DNA of 38,917 bases, taken from positions 1 to 38,917 of IMG/VR virus record IMGVR_UViG_3300045927_000279; one strand, 5' to 3'. Origin of the DNA: a virus. Positions within the stretch are counted from its first letter, which is position 1. Each line of letters begins with the position of its first letter. Shown here in pieces: positions 1 to 7,702 of the stretch. The notes beneath the pieces are model-generated. The model was not told where the DNA came from, searched no databases, and saw only the letters and a list, made by a program, of their open reading frames with translations. The position numbers and the translations under genes were made by a program.

Positions 1-93
1 GACTGCAGTGGGGAGGGAGCCGATCATGGCCTGTTGCGTGCTCTGCTGATAGCCGCGATTGGGGGCCACGTAATTGACGCTGAATTGCGTCGG
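1..93. repeat. Terminal direct repeat, left copy (circular-assembly overlap)
   Basis: Bases 1-93 are identical to 38825-38917. The tail-tip reading frame continues without a break from position 1 into 38824 once one copy is removed. The simplest reading is a circular or circularly permuted genome whose contig ends overlap, rather than a biological terminal repeat. Confidence 0.95.
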
Positions 94-1101
94 CAGCGCC
101 CGCTCCCGGGCACGGGGAATCTGCAATCCGGTCGTCTCTTTGTCTTCTTGATCCGTGGCATCCAGGGCGCCTTCAGGAATATGCGCCACCTCGTCCCCAC
201 TCTCCTGGCTGCGCCCCACAATCTGGAGGCCGGATTCAAACACATAAAACCGATAGGCGAAGGTGAGCGGTTCGAGAATACTGCGGACCGCCTGGACATT
301 GACCGTGGCCATCGCGATGGTGTTGGTCGGCACGGCGCTCCACTCCAGCCGTTCTGCCGGCAAGCCAACGGCGGTACAGAGTTGTGTGAGCACCTGCGGT
401 AAGGTGGGGAGCGGATCTTGGTAGACCTCGAAGTTGAAATTGGGGACGCGCGGAAACGCCCCCATATCGTAATCATTGATGACGACATAACACAGGTACG
501 GATAGCCCGGCGTATTGGCGAGGCCCAGCGCCGCACTGATCGTGGGATCGGGATTCTGATCCCCTTCGCCGCGATGCAATTGCCAGTTCGCTGGCCAGTC
601 AAGCGCCTGCGCACGATCATAAATGACGGTATTGTCGGCCCAGACGGTTTGAATGCCGTAGATAAAGCCACTGAGCAAGGTATCGCACAGCGCAATCGCC
701 AGATCCACGCTATACGTTTTGGTGATGCTCACCGCCGCGGGGCCACCCCCTTTGCCGCCTTCGGCTTCCTCGCGGTGCTCGTGCTCGATTTTGGGGCCCA
801 TCCAGATAATGTTCCCGGCGAGGCGATACCGGCCCCAGATCTGGGGGATCGGTTGCGCGTAGGTCGAGGTTTGCAGGACCAGATCGGCAATGGAGTCTTG
901 CTCATTGATTTGATCTGGCGCGGTGGCATAATCGTAGATGCCGCCGGCGATCCCGCCCACCGTCGCGCCGAGCGCCAGATAGGTGCCGATTTGCGCCACC
1001 GTGAACGGCACGGAGGCGCCATAACTCACCACCGCCAGCACCACGGCCGCGACCGCCAGCCCCACGAGCGTGCCGATTTGCCCTGCAGACATGTTGCTCA
1101 T
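1..1101 (-). CDS. Tail tip / baseplate hub protein, N-terminal part (continues at 38824)
   Basis: Residues 1-367 of a 788-residue protein that crosses the circular join. The start ATG (1101-1099) overlaps the stop of the NlpC/P60 gene as ATGA. The N-terminus reads MSNMSAGQIGTLVGL and is followed by alanine/valine- and glycine-rich hydrophobic stretches to about residue 60, as in tip proteins of the gene-transfer-agent/lambda-J type. The frame is open to base 1. Its place after DUF2460, DUF2163 and NlpC/P60 genes matches the conserved order of GTA-like tail tips, where this is the largest hub/host-contact subunit. Function is inferred from order and from the C-terminal half. Confidence 0.85.
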   Translation of the reverse strand, partial: MSNMSAGQIGTLVGLAVAAVVLAVVSYGASVPFTVAQIGTYLALGATVGGIAGGIYDYATAPDQINEQDSIADLVLQTSTYAQPIPQIWGRYRLAGNIIWMGPKIEHEHREEAEGGKGGGPAAVSITKTYSVDLAIALCDTLLSGFIYGIQTVWADNTVIYDRAQALDWPANWQLHRGEGDQNPDPTISAALGLANTPGYPYLCYVVINDYDMGAFPRVPNFNFEVYQDPLPTLPQVLTQLCTAVGLPAERLEWSAVPTNTIAMATVNVQAVRSILEPLTFAYRFYVFESGLQIVGRSQESGDEVAHIPEGALDATDQEDKETTGLQIPRARERALPTQFSVNYVAPNRGYQQSTQQAMIGSLPTAV

Positions 1102-1547
1102 GGCGCGGTCTCCTCCAGGCCGGGGACCCGATAGACGGCCATGATCCTGGGCCCCCAGGGCGCCGGGATCGGGTGGGAGAGCACCCCCCGCCGATGATCG
1201 GCATGCACGACGTCCTCCCTGGTGATGAGAATCGCCGCATGATTGGCGACGCGACCAAAACGCACCAGGAGAATATCGCCCGGCTGCCTGTCGTCCCATG
1301 CGACCACCTGACACCCGGCGCTCTCCAGGGCGTGCCGATAGCGCTCTTCGTCCTGGTGTAGATGCCACTGGGGGCTGTAAACCGGACGGGGCGTGCGTGG
1401 ATCGAGACACCCAACGGCGAGCGCGACACTATAGAGCAGATAGGCACAGTCCACCCCGCCCTGTGGCCCTTTGAGGTTTTGCAGATGTTTGTAGGGGGTG
1501 CCCACCCAGCTCAAGGCTTCGGCGACGATGGCGGCACGGGTGACCAT
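1098..1547 (-). CDS. Tail-associated NlpC/P60 peptidoglycan hydrolase
   Basis: 149 residues, a typical size for NlpC/P60 tail peptidases. The catalytic Cys lies in VDCAYLLYS near residue 34, the His in NHAAIL near residue 103, and a further His in VVHADH. This family cleaves cell-wall peptides; in GTA-like tails it opens the wall locally during DNA injection. ATG at 1547 overlaps the upstream DUF2163 stop as TAATG, and its own stop overlaps the tip gene start as ATGA, so the three are translationally coupled. It is the only wall hydrolase recognised in the genome, so a second role in lysis cannot be excluded. Confidence 0.92.
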   Translation of the reverse strand: MVTRAAIVAEALSWVGTPYKHLQNLKGPQGGVDCAYLLYSVALAVGCLDPRTPRPVYSPQWHLHQDEERYRHALESAGCQVVAWDDRQPGDILLVRFGRVANHAAILITREDVVHADHRRGVLSHPIPAPWGPRIMAVYRVPGLEETAP

Positions 1548-2431
1548 TACGGCGCCTCCGGTCGCGCAACAGCGGGCTTGAGCAGCGGATTCTCCAGCAC
1601 CCGGTCAATCCCTGGAAGGTGAGGAAATCCCCCGAAGAAGCGCGCATTGTTAAACACGCCGACGCAGGTCTCGAACCGCTTATCGTCGCCCCGAATCGCC
1701 TCGTACTGGTCGCCGACGTGACACACGAACGGCAGCGGGCGATGGAAATAAAACAGCGTCGACTCCCAGTGCCGAATATCCATCTGCTGCCCCTGATTGG
1801 GCCCACTGGTGAAGGTGATGACGCCTTCGTTGAAAAAGCCATCCGGCGCGCTCTGGTTGGCGTCGAACAGTTGGAACAGGGGACTGGGACCAAGCGCCGT
1901 GATACTTCCTGTCCGCGTATGTGGCCCGAGGGCCACCGTACAGCGACTATCCCCGAGCCGCCACGGACAGGTCGGGGCGAACACCCGGCCCACATGCACG
2001 TCCAGGGCTTCCAGTTGGCCATGGAGGGAGGTCTGCACGCGCCCGGTCTGGCGTTCGATCGTCCCCAGTGTCCCGGCCAGGAGGATGTTGCACCCCTGCG
2101 CATCGACCACGGTCGGGAGCACGTCCCAGCGCGCCTCGAAGATCAGCACCGCGGCCTCGTCCCACAGCCCGGCCTCGATGGCCTGCTCATCGCTCGAGGT
2201 GAGGAACGTGCTCACATCGAGCGTGCCAGGCATCAGCGTCGAGGTGGTCTGCGTTGCCGTCGCCAGCAGGCCGGCCGCGGCATAATAGGTCAGCCCGTCG
2301 ATCACCAGGTCCTGATCATGATCCACCCACCCAAACACCTGACCATCGCGCCGCGTGACGCGCCAGAAGGTGGCGATGCTCGTCGTCGTCTGTTGGTAAT
2401 GGGCGTGGAGTGCGGTGTTCCAGGGTTTCAA
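1547..2431 (-). CDS. DUF2163 tail hub protein (BR0599 family)
   Basis: 294 residues, full length for the family. The hallmark C-terminal motif is present (FETCVGVFNNARFFGGFPHL), as is CPWRLGDSRC near residue 158, giving a set of cysteines. In related tails (GTA, lambda gpL) equivalent cysteines bind an Fe-S cluster; that is family knowledge, not seen here. The start is TTG at 2431: the nearest ATG is out of frame and a GGGAG box lies about 9 bases upstream. It sits between the DUF2460 pair and NlpC/P60, the conserved tip order. Confidence 0.92.
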   Translation of the reverse strand: MKPWNTALHAHYQQTTTSIATFWRVTRRDGQVFGWVDHDQDLVIDGLTYYAAAGLLATATQTTSTLMPGTLDVSTFLTSSDEQAIEAGLWDEAAVLIFEARWDVLPTVVDAQGCNILLAGTLGTIERQTGRVQTSLHGQLEALDVHVGRVFAPTCPWRLGDSRCTVALGPHTRTGSITALGPSPLFQLFDANQSAPDGFFNEGVITFTSGPNQGQQMDIRHWESTLFYFHRPLPFVCHVGDQYEAIRGDDKRFETCVGVFNNARFFGGFPHLPGIDRVLENPLLKPAVARPEAP

Positions 2432-2456
2432 CGGCTCATCTCCCGAATTTGAAGAC

Positions 2457-3062
2457 CTATTCGGCTTGCAGCCTGATTTCTACAAGCTCTATGGCGTCAC
2501 ACGAATACGCGTCCGGCGCCACCCGCCGGATCGGCAGCGTGTCAATGTTGAACCGCACGGGCACCTCGAAGGCGCCCTGGGCTTCCAGCACGGCGCCTGC
2601 TGCCGGCGGGGACGGCAGGGTCACCAGACCGGTCGTCCAGTCAATGGTGTACACCACCACCTCGACGCTGTCCAGCCAGAGCGTCAGCGTCCCCACCACG
2701 GGCTTGGTCAGGACCCGCGTGCTCTGCCAGGCGCCCACCTGATAGCGCTTGACGAGCTGGAACGTGGTCGTGGTGCCATTGCCTGTGCCAATCGGGTTGG
2801 CGAACGTGCTGTCCGTGAAGTCGCGGAACCGAAACCCGTTCTGGCGCCCGACGGCCACCGCCCGGAAGAAATCCAGCAGCACGGTGATCTCGTCACGCGT
2901 GCGGTGCGTGCTGCCCACGTCGTAGCGGCAGCGGGCCTGCGCCCAGCCTCGATTGCGCCGTTCCACGCCATCGCCCTGGAGCACCACCGTGGTGCTGTAT
3001 TCCGGCCCACCAGTCGCTCCGTAGGCCAGGGCAACCGGAAACGGCGGGTCTTCCACGAACAT
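2457..3062 (-). CDS. DUF2460 distal tail protein, second copy
   Basis: 201 residues. Family features include FPVALAYGATGGPEY at the N-terminus, HRTRDEITVLLDFFRAV, and a C-terminal CDAIELVEI. DUF2460 proteins form the distal-tail ring below the tape measure in GTA-like siphophages. It is clearly paralogous to the gene just upstream (3074-3688): same length, same landmarks, diverged sequence. ATG is preceded by AGAGAGGAGAG. Two tandem DUF2460 genes are unusual and suggest an alternating or two-layer ring. Confidence 0.92.
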   Translation of the reverse strand: MFVEDPPFPVALAYGATGGPEYSTTVVLQGDGVERRNRGWAQARCRYDVGSTHRTRDEITVLLDFFRAVAVGRQNGFRFRDFTDSTFANPIGTGNGTTTTFQLVKRYQVGAWQSTRVLTKPVVGTLTLWLDSVEVVVYTIDWTTGLVTLPSPPAAGAVLEAQGAFEVPVRFNIDTLPIRRVAPDAYSCDAIELVEIRLQAE

Positions 3063-3073
3063 GTCTCTCCTCT

Positions 3074-3688
3074 CTACGATAGCTCATCCGGTTCTTCCTG
3101 CAGCACTTCGAGCAGCTCCAGGGCGTCGCAGGTGAAGGCATCGACCGAGACATACTGCAGCGGCAGCCTATCACTCCCACAGCGCACGGGCACGTCGAAC
3201 TCCCCCGACGCCGCAATGACCGCCCCGAACGCCGGCGGCACGGCAAAGCGGAGCATCCCGGTCTGGGCAAAGAGGGTGTAGTCCGTGGTGACCACGCCGT
3301 CAAGCGTCACCACGAGGGTCGCGGCCACGGGCGCCCGCAAGAGTCGATACACGCTCGAGCTCCCACTGGTATACAGCTTGCGCAGATAGTGATCGGTATT
3401 GCCGCCGTCACCCGTGCCAATGACGTTGTCAAAGGTATAGTCGGTGTAATCGTGAAAGCGAAAACTGAAGGCCCGCCCATGCGCCACGGCGCGGAAGAAG
3501 TGGAGCAGCGGGGCGATCTCGGCTGCGGTGCGATGCTGAAAACTCACCGTCCAGCGCCCCCGACTTTGTCTCCAGTGTTGCTGCCGCGCTTCGTACCCCC
3601 CAGGAGACGTAAAGAGGTCGGTCGCATATTCCGGCCCGCCGGTCACGCCATAGGCGAACTCACGGGGAAATTCGACGTCACGAAACAT
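3074..3688 (-). CDS. DUF2460 distal tail protein, first copy
   Basis: 204 residues with FPREFAYGVTGGPEY, HRTAAEIAPLLHFFRAV and CDALELLEVL in the same positions as the second copy 11 bases downstream. This is the standard DUF2460 distal-tail subunit. It starts at ATG 3688 with a GGAGCG box. Between it and the tape measure gene (ends 4940) lies a 1.2-kb plus-strand cassette. Minus-strand late transcription must cross that cassette in antisense, or this gene needs its own promoter; I see no convincing one. Confidence 0.92.
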   Translation of the reverse strand: MFRDVEFPREFAYGVTGGPEYATDLFTSPGGYEARQQHWRQSRGRWTVSFQHRTAAEIAPLLHFFRAVAHGRAFSFRFHDYTDYTFDNVIGTGDGGNTDHYLRKLYTSGSSSVYRLLRAPVAATLVVTLDGVVTTDYTLFAQTGMLRFAVPPAFGAVIAASGEFDVPVRCGSDRLPLQYVSVDAFTCDALELLEVLQEEPDELS

Positions 3689-3710
3689 TTTCGCTCCGAG
3701 GGCTTAAGTT

Positions 3711-3747
3711 ATGTCAAATGATGTCGACATAGTGTATAATGACATCA
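3711..3747 (+). promoter_or_regulatory. Promoter with overlapping palindromic operator
   Basis: TATAAT at 3735-3740 lies 20 bases before the RHH gene start; the -35 is poor (TGTCAA, 3712-3717). ATGTC half-sites lie at 3711 and 3721 and GACAT half-sites at 3726 and 3741. ATGTCGACAT (3721-3730) is a perfect palindrome, and TGATGTC/GACATCA (3719/3741) is a 7-base inverted repeat spanning the -10 box. This arrangement fits autorepression by the ribbon-helix-helix protein encoded immediately downstream. Confidence 0.65.
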
Positions 3748-3759
3748 AAGGAGGTTTCT

Positions 3760-3915
3760 ATGAAACGTCTCTCGCTCAGGATGCCGTTCACGTTGTATAC
3801 CAGGATTGCCACGCTGGCGAAGGCGGACAGACGCTCAGTTCATGCCTTCATCTTGTTGCTTCTTGAACAAGCACTTGCACAGAAGGATCACACACGTGGA
3901 CCCACAGATGTTTGA
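3760..3915 (+). CDS. Ribbon-helix-helix (Arc/MetJ-type) regulator
   Basis: 51 residues, beginning MKRLSLRMPFTLYTRIATLA. The layout fits a minimal ribbon-helix-helix fold: a beta-strand (residues 2-8) with alternating basic/hydrophobic residues, helix A (10-20), a polar turn (DRRS) and helix B (25-40, ILLLLEQAL). Such proteins dimerise and bind short inverted half-sites, and several ATGTC/GACAT half-sites overlap this gene's promoter. A strong Shine-Dalgarno (AAAGGAGG, 3748-3755) fixes the start. The next gene overlaps its end by 8 bases. It heads a plus-strand cassette facing the tail operon and is probably an autoregulator. Confidence 0.75.
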   Translation: MKRLSLRMPFTLYTRIATLAKADRRSVHAFILLLLEQALAQKDHTRGPTDV

Positions 3916-4072
3916 GCGCCTCCTCGCACTCGTCGAAGCCAATCTCTTCGTCACCGTCCTGGTCAGCAGCGTCTACGGCGTGCTGCTGGCCTGGATCATC
4001 CGCGAAACGCGCTTGAGCCATCAGGCGCTACGCGACATCGCGCAGATGGTGCGCGAGTTGCACAACCGCTAA
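3908..4072 (+). CDS. Small single-pass membrane protein
   Basis: 54 residues, MFERLLALVEANLFVTVLVS at the N-terminus, with one hydrophobic segment (about 13-31) followed by an amphipathic, charged C-terminal helix. ATG at 3908 overlaps the end of the RHH gene, implying translational coupling. No family recognised. A holin-like or superinfection-related role is possible because no other holin is evident, but early-type control by an RHH regulator argues against a lysis gene. Existence is well supported by coupling and spacing; function unknown. Confidence 0.6.
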   Translation: MFERLLALVEANLFVTVLVSSVYGVLLAWIIRETRLSHQALRDIAQMVRELHNR

Positions 4073-4095
4073 CCCCACAAAGAAAGGACACTCTC

Positions 4096-4485
4096 ATGGA
4101 AATCCTCTTCATCTGGTTCATCTGTGGCGTTATCAGTGCCGTTGTCGCCTCGAACAAACACCGCAATGCCTTTGGTTGGTTTTGTCTCGGAATGTTGCTC
4201 GGACCCTTTGGCATCATCCTGGCACTCGTGATGCAGGCAAAAACCTCGGAAGTTGAGCGCGATCTGCGTGCACATGGTCTGATTCGTGATTGTCCTTTCT
4301 GTGCGGAAACCATTAAAGCTGCCGCGGTCAAATGCCGCTTTTGTGGCTCGGATCTTCCGCCGGTGAACCACACCAACACTCCGGAAGCCTCCCAGGATCG
4401 GAGTCTACGGCAGGTCTCTGAGGATATTCACGCCTGGATTGACCGCTTACCGCCGGTCCAGTCACCTCACAACGCCTCACGCTAA
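4096..4485 (+). CDS. Two-pass membrane protein with cytoplasmic zinc ribbon
   Basis: 129 residues. Two hydrophobic segments (about 2-18 and 28-47) are followed by a short linker and a zinc-ribbon knuckle, CPFC(66-69)...CRFC(80-83). This superfamily of TM-plus-zinc-ribbon proteins is common in bacteria without an assigned role. AAAGGA precedes the ATG by 9 bases. It belongs to the RHH-controlled plus-strand cassette and lies between the small membrane protein and a lipoprotein gene. Modification of the lysogen's envelope is an inference from this company, not shown by the sequence. Confidence 0.75.
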   Translation: MEILFIWFICGVISAVVASNKHRNAFGWFCLGMLLGPFGIILALVMQAKTSEVERDLRAHGLIRDCPFCAETIKAAAVKCRFCGSDLPPVNHTNTPEASQDRSLRQVSEDIHAWIDRLPPVQSPHNASR

Positions 4486-4501
4486 CGAAAGGAACGACCC
4501 C

Positions 4502-4933
4502 ATGAAACCCTTTGCCCTCGTCGTCCTCGCCCTCGCCCTGCTCGCCAGCGGCTGCGCTACCGTCCCGCTGGCTCCCGAAACGCCTGACCGCCTTGTCACC
4601 CAGCGCCAGGCGCCTGAGACCGCGACCCTCGTGATCTACCGCCCCCCCATTCTGGGCAGTATGTTCTTGCACACCGTGACGCTCGATGGGGTCCTGGTCG
4701 GCAGCCTGGCGACCAGGACGTACCTGGAGATCCCCGTCACGCCAGGGACGCACATTCTGGGGGTCGGCGCCGAAGCCCAACTGCACCGGCGCACCCTGCA
4801 CCTGGACGCCGGCGAGACGATCTATGTCAAGTCTGGCGCCAAACCTGGCAGCATCGTGCTGAGCCAGATGGACCCCAAGGAGGGCGCGCGCGCCTTACGC
4901 CGCAGCCGCCTCGCCCAGCGCCTGGACCAGTAA
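4502..4933 (+). CDS. DUF2846-like outer-membrane lipoprotein
   Basis: 143 residues. It has a lipoprotein signal peptide with lipobox LASGC (Cys18), then a beta-rich domain with VIYRPP, VTLDG and LEIPVTPGTH landmarks resembling DUF2846 proteins. Start chosen at ATG 4502 because GAAAGGA (4486-4492) precedes it and the signal peptide begins there. A lipoprotein in a non-lytic cassette suggests lysogenic conversion or exclusion of other phages at the surface; this is inference. The gene ends 6 bases before the convergent tape-measure stop with no terminator visible between. Confidence 0.8.
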   Translation: MKPFALVVLALALLASGCATVPLAPETPDRLVTQRQAPETATLVIYRPPILGSMFLHTVTLDGVLVGSLATRTYLEIPVTPGTHILGVGAEAQLHRRTLHLDAGETIYVKSGAKPGSIVLSQMDPKEGARALRRSRLAQRLDQ

Positions 4934-4939
4934 CCCCGC

Positions 4940-7702
4940 TCAGGTTGCATACTGGCTCTGCCGCACCGCCTGCCCCATGGCGCGCTGAATTTCGCCCTGG
5001 CTGCGCAAGAAGCTCGTGGCGTCCGGTGTCGTAATATTGAAGACGATGTTCACCGCGCGCGTCCCCACCGGCACGGTTCCGGGCATGGCCGGCTTCTCGG
5101 CCGCTGGCGTCTCCCCCGGTGCCGTGGTCCATCCGGGGAGGGTCCCGCCGAACTGCCGCCCAGGCAGGCGCGCCCTGACCGCCATGCGGCTGAGGGGGTG
5201 CGAGCTCGGGAACACCATCGCCCGCCCGCCGCGGCTGACAATCGCCTCGGGGCCCGCCTCGCCAACCAGCGTCACGCCACTCCGCAGCGGGCCACCGGTT
5301 TGCGACTGCATCAGGTCTTCGAGCCCTGCCCCACTGGCCGGACTGCCCCCGCCCAGGGCGGGCGTCTGAGTCGCCGCCCCGAGCAGCCCCAACCCCCACT
5401 CCAGCGCCTTCTCCGTCCAGGTGGCGATCTTGGGCATCAAAAACTGCTGTTGCAGGATGCGGGCAAGGTCACTGATGATCGAGGTCGCCAGATCCCTGAA
5501 CGAGAGTTTCCCGCGCTCGGTCAGGTCCTGGATCGCGCGAAAGACGTTCCCGCTCAGCGAGTCGGCCAGGGCCTCAAAGGCTTCCTGCGTGCGCTTCGCT
5601 TCCTCGGCCAACGTCCCTTCCGCGCTCCGCACCTGGTCTTCGATCTCGCGTGCCGCACGGGAGATCGCGTCCTGAAACGCCGCCTGCTCTGCGATGAGCG
5701 CCAGCCCGGTCCGCCGCTCGGTATTGAGTGCGAGTAAGAGCTGATATTCCTCGTCCGTACGCGCCACCTTCCTGATCGCGACTTCTTCCTGCGCCTGTTC
5801 CAGATTGATGCCGTGTTCTTGTGCCCGGATAATCCCTTCCAGATCACTCTGCAGCGTGTCGTAGTAGGACGTATAGGCCTGGCGTGCGTCGTCGGCAGCC
5901 TGGCGCTGACGCTCCGTTTCCTGCGTCAGGGCCTGCACATTGAGTAACTCCTCGATCTCTGTCTGGCTAAATTGCAGCCGCCGGGCGCGCAAGGCGAGCA
6001 GACCCGCTTCGGATTGTGTGGCGCGGTCATAGGCCTGCGTCAGTTCATCGATGAGCTGATTTTGCTCGCGTTGCCGGTCATTGGCCGTGCGCTGCTCCTC
6101 CGTCATGCCCTCACGCCGCTGGCGAGTGGCTCGTTGCGGCGTGTTGCGCTCTCGTTCCTCGTCTTGCAGCACCTTGATGACGCCTTCGGTTGCCTCGATC
6201 TGGTCCTGCACGGCGATCGCTTGTGCCTCACGGGCTTTGCGATCGGCGTCGGTCATCGGCGTCGTGGACGCGAGCACGTCGAGATGGTCTTGCAGGACCT
6301 TGTTCAAGTCCGCCAGTTTGGCGCGTTCGCGCTCGAGCTGTGGCAGGCCGACCGTCTGCCCCACCGCGTAGCGCCGCTGCCATGCCGCCGTCTCCTGGTC
6401 GATCTGCGTCGTCAGGGTTTTCGTGACGCCGGTCGGGCCAGTCGTCGCCGCTTTGCGCCGAGCTTCCTCCTGCTCCATGGCGGTCTTCTGTGCCTGCGCC
6501 TGTTGCCGGATAAGCCCCAGGCGCTGCACTTCGAGGTCAGCGATGGTCTTGAGATCCTCGATGCGCTGCGGCATGTTCAGCGTCCGCTCGCCTTCCGTGA
6601 CGAGCTTCTCCCGCAGCGTCGCAATGCGCTCGGAGAGGCGCTGAATCTCCGTCAGCGGGCGCGGATCGAGTGCGCCGATGGCCGCGCCAAAGTCGTGTGC
6701 CCAGCGGACCGCATCCCCCAGGCGCTGCATGGCCCCCTGGAACAGAGACGACTGGCCGATGGCCGTCATGAAGTCCGTCCAGCTATTTTTCATCCGTGCT
6801 GAGGCAGATTCCATGCTGGTCGCGGCAATGCCAGCGGCTTTGGGAATCTGTTCGCCCAGGACCTGCACCAGGGGGCGTAACACGCGGTCAAGCGTCAGTT
6901 GCCCGGCCTGCATCTGGTCCATGAACGCCTGCCGGGTGAGCCCCAGGGCACGCGGCAGTGCGCTGGCCAGGATAGGCAGGGCTTCTTCGACCTGGCCTTT
7001 CCAGTTTTCCGCGTCCAGTTTGCCCAGGGCAAAGGTCTGTGTCAGGCCCCGCACGGCGTTGGCTAAGGTGTCCGCACTGCCGCCGACGAGCCGGGTCGTC
7101 GCCACCAGGCCGGTAAAGAGCTGCCTGGTCGTCTCGACGCCGAGATTGAGTCCGTTGGTGTTGGCCAGAAAGCCACGATAGGTGCTTGCCACGTCCGCCG
7201 TGGCCATCCCGAGCTGGTTGGCGGTCTGCCGCGCAAACAGCATGGCGTCGGCCCCGGCCCGGACACTGCCGGTAATGGCGTCAAGGGAGAGTTGCAACGT
7301 CTGCATGCGCCCGGCGGTGTCAAGGACACTGCGCGCCAACTGGCTTCCCAAATAGCTGCCAAACGCCACGGCGACACTGCGTGCGCTGACGAGCTGACTG
7401 CTCAGGCCCTGGACGCCACGGCTCAACGTCTGCTTGGCACGCGTTGCCTGCTGCGTCCGTACCTCGAGCGTCCCGAGTGCCTGACTCTGCTGCGTCGCCT
7501 GGCTTGTCGTGGCGGCGAGAACACGGCCGAGCGTCGTCTCCGTCTGCCCGAGCGCTTGCGCTGCGGTCTCGGTCTGCTTCGTCTGCCGCGCCAGCTGGCT
7601 CTCGGCCTGCCCCAGCTGCGTCATGGCCTGGCGCGCCTGCTGCGTGCCGCGCTCCAGGTCGGAGGTCTGGAGGGCAATCCCAACGGTATACACGTCGACC
7701 AT
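4940..7702 (-). CDS. Tape measure protein
   Basis: 920 residues. It has a long N-terminal coiled coil rich in Gln/Thr (QTKQTETAAQALGQTETT) and a tape-measure domain around 130-300 (FARQTANQLGMATADVASTY, GKLDAENWKGQVEEALPILA). More coiled coil follows, and the C-terminus is lambda/GTA-like (ERGKLSFRDLATSIISDLAR, then GPEAIVSRGGRAMVFPSSHP). This protein sets tail length and enters the cell with DNA. At about 0.15 nm per residue the tail would be roughly 140 nm, a family rule of thumb. It starts one base after the frameshifted chaperone stop, as usual for this pair. Confidence 0.95.
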   Translation of the reverse strand: MVDVYTVGIALQTSDLERGTQQARQAMTQLGQAESQLARQTKQTETAAQALGQTETTLGRVLAATTSQATQQSQALGTLEVRTQQATRAKQTLSRGVQGLSSQLVSARSVAVAFGSYLGSQLARSVLDTAGRMQTLQLSLDAITGSVRAGADAMLFARQTANQLGMATADVASTYRGFLANTNGLNLGVETTRQLFTGLVATTRLVGGSADTLANAVRGLTQTFALGKLDAENWKGQVEEALPILASALPRALGLTRQAFMDQMQAGQLTLDRVLRPLVQVLGEQIPKAAGIAATSMESASARMKNSWTDFMTAIGQSSLFQGAMQRLGDAVRWAHDFGAAIGALDPRPLTEIQRLSERIATLREKLVTEGERTLNMPQRIEDLKTIADLEVQRLGLIRQQAQAQKTAMEQEEARRKAATTGPTGVTKTLTTQIDQETAAWQRRYAVGQTVGLPQLERERAKLADLNKVLQDHLDVLASTTPMTDADRKAREAQAIAVQDQIEATEGVIKVLQDEERERNTPQRATRQRREGMTEEQRTANDRQREQNQLIDELTQAYDRATQSEAGLLALRARRLQFSQTEIEELLNVQALTQETERQRQAADDARQAYTSYYDTLQSDLEGIIRAQEHGINLEQAQEEVAIRKVARTDEEYQLLLALNTERRTGLALIAEQAAFQDAISRAAREIEDQVRSAEGTLAEEAKRTQEAFEALADSLSGNVFRAIQDLTERGKLSFRDLATSIISDLARILQQQFLMPKIATWTEKALEWGLGLLGAATQTPALGGGSPASGAGLEDLMQSQTGGPLRSGVTLVGEAGPEAIVSRGGRAMVFPSSHPLSRMAVRARLPGRQFGGTLPGWTTAPGETPAAEKPAMPGTVPVGTRAVNIVFNITTPDATSFLRSQGEIQRAMGQAVRQSQYAT

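Noticed and set aside
24-695. Long minus-strand frame beginning near the left end
   Set aside because: Arg/Ser/Pro-rich shadow of the tail-tip gene, which occupies another frame here and continues across the circular join.
902-1447. Minus-strand frame of 181 residues
   Set aside because: Overlaps the NlpC/P60 and tip genes and has shadow composition; the true tip start is ATG 1101.
5972-6802. Plus-strand 276-residue frame inside the tape measure gene
   Set aside because: Leu/Arg-rich shadow of a coiled-coil gene; no ribosome site and opposite to a clear gene.
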